Positions 60,973 to 64,000 of a stretch of DNA of 64,000 nt are shown one piece after another; position 1 is the stretch's first letter; every line of letters starts with the position of its first letter. Both the position numbers and the translations under genes were made by a program. The stretch spans positions 1 to 64,000 of the forward strand of contig NZ_JAPEMM010000002.1 of the NCBI RefSeq assembly GCF_026342735.1, in the 5' to 3' direction. Below the pieces are notes generated by a model, which saw only the letters and a list, made by a program, of their open reading frames with translations, searched no databases and was not told the origin of the DNA. Origin of the DNA: Streptomyces sp. NBC_00193 (lineage in GTDB: Bacteria; Actinomycetota; Actinomycetes; Streptomycetales; Streptomycetaceae).

Positions 60973-63900
60973 GTGCAGGCACCACCAGGATTACGTCGCA
61001 CAAGAGGGAGATCTGCGGCAAATCGCCGTCTATTCGCCATCTCTGCTGTTGTATTTTCGCTGATCATCGGAGCAGGTACCGCCGAGGCTTCCTCGAAGCC
61101 CGAGCCCCCTAGCTGGTCACCCGGGCCGTTGCAGGAAACCGAATCGGTCCCCGGAAAGGACGCCCCGAAAGCGGGGGTAGATATTCCAGAAGAGCAGGTT
61201 GATGCCTGGACTCCGAAGGACGTGTACTGGCCGCCGGCCACCGACGCCGAGGTCGATCTCGGCGCTACCGCGACCATCCCGGCAGGCTCGCTCTTCACCA
61301 ACCCCGGCCTCGCCAAGGGTCCGGCCGCGCCAACGCCCGATCCGAGCCGCGTTGGTGACGCTCCGGTATGGGTCGCCCCAGCTGCTGCGGAAGACGCCCC
61401 TCGCAGTGGTAAGGCCGCCGTGGCGCTTGAGGACCGTGCGGCTGCCGAGAAGGTTGGCCTGCAGGGCATGCTGGTCTCGGTCCGCCCGGGCGAGGGGGTG
61501 ACCAAGGGCGGACCCGTCAAGGTATCCGTGGACGTCTCGCACATCTCGGGTTCCTTCAGCGCAGACTGGCTCTCGCGCGCCCAGCTCGTCGCGCTCCCCG
61601 AGTGCGCACTGACGACTCCTGACCGTCCGGAGTGCCGTAAGCAGACTCCGCTGACCACCACCAAGGACGGGGATCGGCCCGGTCTCCTCAGCGCGGAGGT
61701 CCCCCTCGCGGCACCTGAAAGCGATGCTCAGAGCATGAGTGCCGACGCGGGTACCTCGGGCGGGGCCACCGTCTTCGGTGCGGCGGTCAGTCCGAACGGC
61801 CCGGCCGGCAGCTTCGCGGCCACCAGCCTTGGGTCTTCCGGTTCCTGGAGCAGCGGCTCCAACACCGGCGGGTTCTCCTGGTCCTACCCCATCGACGTAC
61901 CCGAAGGCCTCGGCGGCACGAAGCCCAGCGTCGCACTGTCCTACAGCTCCCAGGCCGTAGACGGCCGTACGGCTGCGACGAATAACCAGGCGTCGTGGAT
62001 CGGTGAAGGCTGGGACTACTCGCCGGGCTTTGTGGAACGCAACTTCAAACCGTGCTCCGAGGACGGCCAGACGGGCTCTGGCGACCAATGCCTGGCTGGT
62101 GAGAACGCCACCTTCTCCCTGCGCGGCAAGTCCTCCGCCTTGGTCAAGGACGACACGACCGGCGAATGGCGGCTGGAGAACGACAACGCCTCGAAGGTCG
62201 AGCACCTGACCGGTGCGGTCAACGGTGACGACAACGGCGAGTACTGGAAGGTGACCACCACCGATGGCACCCAGTACTACTTCGGTCTCGGCCACAAGCC
62301 TGAAACCACAACCGGTCCGGCCACCAACTCCGCCTGGACCATGCCCGTCTACGGGAACAACACAGGCGAGGACTGCCACAAGTCGACGTTCGAGGCATCC
62401 TGGTGCCCGCAGGCCTGGCGCTGGAACCTCGACTTCGTCGTCGACACCCGAGACGGCCTGATCACCTACACCTACGACACCGAACTCAACAGCTACAAGC
62501 GTGGCGCCTCGGATACGAACCCCACAGGCACCATCGAAGAGTACGTTCGCGGCGGAAACCTCGAGAAGATCACCTACGGCTCGAAGCTCGCCGACGCGGC
62601 CACCGTCAAGCCCACCGCGCAGGTTCTTTTCGAGGTCGAAGAGCGCTGCCTGCCCGAGAAGGACGTCTTCGACTGCGATGCGTCAAAGCTGACCGCGGCC
62701 AACAAGACGAAGTGGCCGGACGTGCCCTTCGACCAGAAGTGCGCGGCGACCGGTACTTGCGAGAACTACTCGCCGACGTTCTGGACCACCAAGCGGCTCA
62801 CCAAGATCACCACGCAGGTCCTGGACAGTGCCGGCGGATACGACAACGTCGACTCGTACGCGCTGACGCATCAGTTCCGGGACCCGAAGGATGGAACGGC
62901 CCCGTCCCTGTGGCTGGCCTCCGTCCGACGGACGGGCTACGACGGTGCAGCATCGTTCACCCTTCCGCAGGTCGTCTTCTACGGCTCCCCGAGGAACAAC
63001 CGGGTCGACTCCAGCATCGACCAGCGGCCGGCCATGAACCGGCACCGCATCGTGTCGATCAAGTCCGAGACCGGAAAGATCACCGACATTGTGTACGCCG
63101 GTGCCGACTGCTCCCCCGGCGCAGGCCTGCCCACGGCGGCCGACTCCAACACCAAGCGCTGCTTCCCCGTCTACTGGAACAAGGACCCCAGAAGTCCCAA
63201 CGATCCGGAGCTGGACTGGTTCCACAAGTACGTCGTCGACCACGTCACCGAAACGGATCCCTTCGGTGGCTCTCGCCCCCAGGAAGTCCGCTACGAGTAC
63301 GTCGGCGGGGCCGCCTGGCACCGTGACGACGAGGAGCTGACCAAAGACGAGTACCGGACCTGGAACCAGTTCCGCGGTTACGGACAGGTCATCACCCGCG
63401 CTGGCACCGCCCCCGACGTCGTGTCCAAGACGGCCGCCTACTACCTGCGCGGCATGGACGGCGACATCAAGGCCGACAACAAGACCAAGCGGTCTGTCAC
63501 CTTCACCGGGATCACCGGGAACGCGATCAAGGACAGCAACCACCTCGCCGGCACACTCCGCGAGCTGCAAACCTTCGCCTCCGACGGCGGAGAGCTCGTC
63601 TCCAAGGCCCAGCACGACCCATGGATCCCGGCGCCCAAGCCGGTGACCGCCACCCACAGCCGCGGCGCCAACCTTCCTCCCCTCACAGCCCAGATGCAGG
63701 GCACCGTCCTGTCCCAGCAGAAGGTGCTGCTCGCCGACAAGACCTGGCGGACCACCTCGCAGGCCGTCGACTACGACGAGACCTACGGACTGCAGAGGTC
63801 GGTCCTGGACAAGGCTGACGGTCTGCCCGACATCTGCACCACCACCTACTACGTCCGCAAAATCACCGACCCCGACTACATCGTCGACCGCGTCTCACAG

Positions 63901-64000
63901 ACCCTGCGGACCCAGGCCGCCTGCGGGGTGGCCGCCACCGAGGAGAACACCCTGGACGGCAGCCGCGTCCAGTACGACAACAAACCTTTCGGCACCCTCG
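60973..64000 (+). CDS. SpvB/RHS-type secreted polymorphic toxin, 5' part (runs off window)
   Basis: GTG 60973 with GGGGGG ~6 bases upstream begins a frame open to the end of the window (1,009 codons so far). Residues ~1-42 are a signal peptide (RRLFAISAVVFSLIIGAGTA). A Pro-rich region follows, then the SpvB/Tc-toxin-type entry SWSYPIDVPEGLGGTKPSVA and LSYSSQAVDGRTAATNNQAS (~300-345), WIGEGWDYSPGFVERNF, and DGTQYYFGLGHKP. Later parts (TKRLTKITTQVLDSAGGYDN; DHVTETDPFGGSRPQEVRYE) fit proteins that end in an RHS core and variable toxin. The toxin tip lies outside the window, so its activity cannot be named. Confidence 0.9.
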   Translation, partial: MQAPPGLRRTRGRSAANRRLFAISAVVFSLIIGAGTAEASSKPEPPSWSPGPLQETESVPGKDAPKAGVDIPEEQVDAWTPKDVYWPPATDAEVDLGATATIPAGSLFTNPGLAKGPAAPTPDPSRVGDAPVWVAPAAAEDAPRSGKAAVALEDRAAAEKVGLQGMLVSVRPGEGVTKGGPVKVSVDVSHISGSFSADWLSRAQLVALPECALTTPDRPECRKQTPLTTTKDGDRPGLLSAEVPLAAPESDAQSMSADAGTSGGATVFGAAVSPNGPAGSFAATSLGSSGSWSSGSNTGGFSWSYPIDVPEGLGGTKPSVALSYSSQAVDGRTAATNNQASWIGEGWDYSPGFVERNFKPCSEDGQTGSGDQCLAGENATFSLRGKSSALVKDDTTGEWRLENDNASKVEHLTGAVNGDDNGEYWKVTTTDGTQYYFGLGHKPETTTGPATNSAWTMPVYGNNTGEDCHKSTFEASWCPQAWRWNLDFVVDTRDGLITYTYDTELNSYKRGASDTNPTGTIEEYVRGGNLEKITYGSKLADAATVKPTAQVLFEVEERCLPEKDVFDCDASKLTAANKTKWPDVPFDQKCAATGTCENYSPTFWTTKRLTKITTQVLDSAGGYDNVDSYALTHQFRDPKDGTAPSLWLASVRRTGYDGAASFTLPQVVFYGSPRNNRVDSSIDQRPAMNRHRIVSIKSETGKITDIVYAGADCSPGAGLPTAADSNTKRCFPVYWNKDPRSPNDPELDWFHKYVVDHVTETDPFGGSRPQEVRYEYVGGAAWHRDDEELTKDEYRTWNQFRGYGQVITRAGTAPDVVSKTAAYYLRGMDGDIKADNKTKRSVTFTGITGNAIKDSNHLAGTLRELQTFASDGGELVSKAQHDPWIPAPKPVTATHSRGANLPPLTAQMQGTVLSQQKVLLADKTWRTTSQAVDYDETYGLQRSVLDKADGLPDICTTTYYVRKITDPDYIVDRVSQTLRTQAACGVAATEENTLDGSRVQYDNKPFGTL

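Noticed and set aside
1..64000. tRNA, rRNA, CRISPR arrays and riboswitches
   Set aside because: I looked for cloverleaf-like and known conserved sequences and saw none. A covariance-model scan would be decisive.

Overview
The base composition, codon use, GTG starts and gene families (RHS and ALF-repeat toxins, NF041680-type transposase, terminal helicase-like gene) point to Streptomyces or a close relative. The first ~280 bases are a run of about twelve tightly packed palindromes with 3-base TGC or TTC loops. This is the hallmark of a Streptomyces linear-replicon telomere, so the window very probably starts at, or a few bases inside, the end of a linear chromosome or linear plasmid. The rest is a typical subtelomeric arm: insertion sequences, gene fragments, polymorphic toxins with immunity genes, and many lineage-specific small proteins.

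Layout. 1-280: telomere. 0.4-5.4 kb: an orphan phage tail-tube-like gene, a small partner of unknown role, a decayed gene, a two-zinc-ribbon protein, a DUF6192-like repeat protein and a RacP-like protein, ending at an IS5-family transposase. 6.3-10.6 kb: a lipoprotein/membrane-protein pair, the first copy of a 2,020-bp insertion sequence, and a TPR-like membrane-anchored protein. 11-17.7 kb: a secreted trypsin-like protein lacking two of its three catalytic residues, a small secreted protein, and a 1,205-residue ALF-repeat toxin with its immunity gene. 17.8-22.7 kb: an IS30 element nested inside an IS3 element that abuts a truncated helicase, followed by its former partner gene. 22.8-26.5 kb: small plasmid-like genes, including a ParA-like protein without a Walker A motif and a secreted HNH nuclease.

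26.8-32.8 kb: a second secreted HNH nuclease gene split by a ~5.2-kb element. The element encodes a tyrosine recombinase, a small HTH protein and a zinc-knuckle recombinase-like protein (4-bp overlaps), plus a leucine/HEAT-type repeat protein as cargo. The right junction of the same kind of insertion into a homologous HNH gene occurs again at 39.9-40.0 kb. 33-39.7 kb: an RHS toxin with a nuclease-like tip, flanked by members of one immunity-like family. 40.1-43.7 kb: DUF4262 gene and a DUF1963 gene broken by the second copy of the 2,020-bp IS (5-bp duplications CTCAG and CTGAG at the two copies). 44-56.3 kb: acetyltransferase, Ser/Thr kinase with eleven or so 42-residue TPR repeats, a translationally coupled sigma-factor/IclR-like regulator operon, a HTH-TPR regulator, an alpha/beta hydrolase and small genes. 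56.4-64 kb: two large divergent secreted proteins, a LamG/ricin/FG-GAP protein and an SpvB/RHS-type toxin that runs off the right edge.

The main biological theme is contact-dependent or secreted competition (three large toxin-like proteins, several immunity-like proteins, secreted HNH nucleases, tail-tube remnant) in a telomere-proximal region being rearranged by at least five mobile elements.
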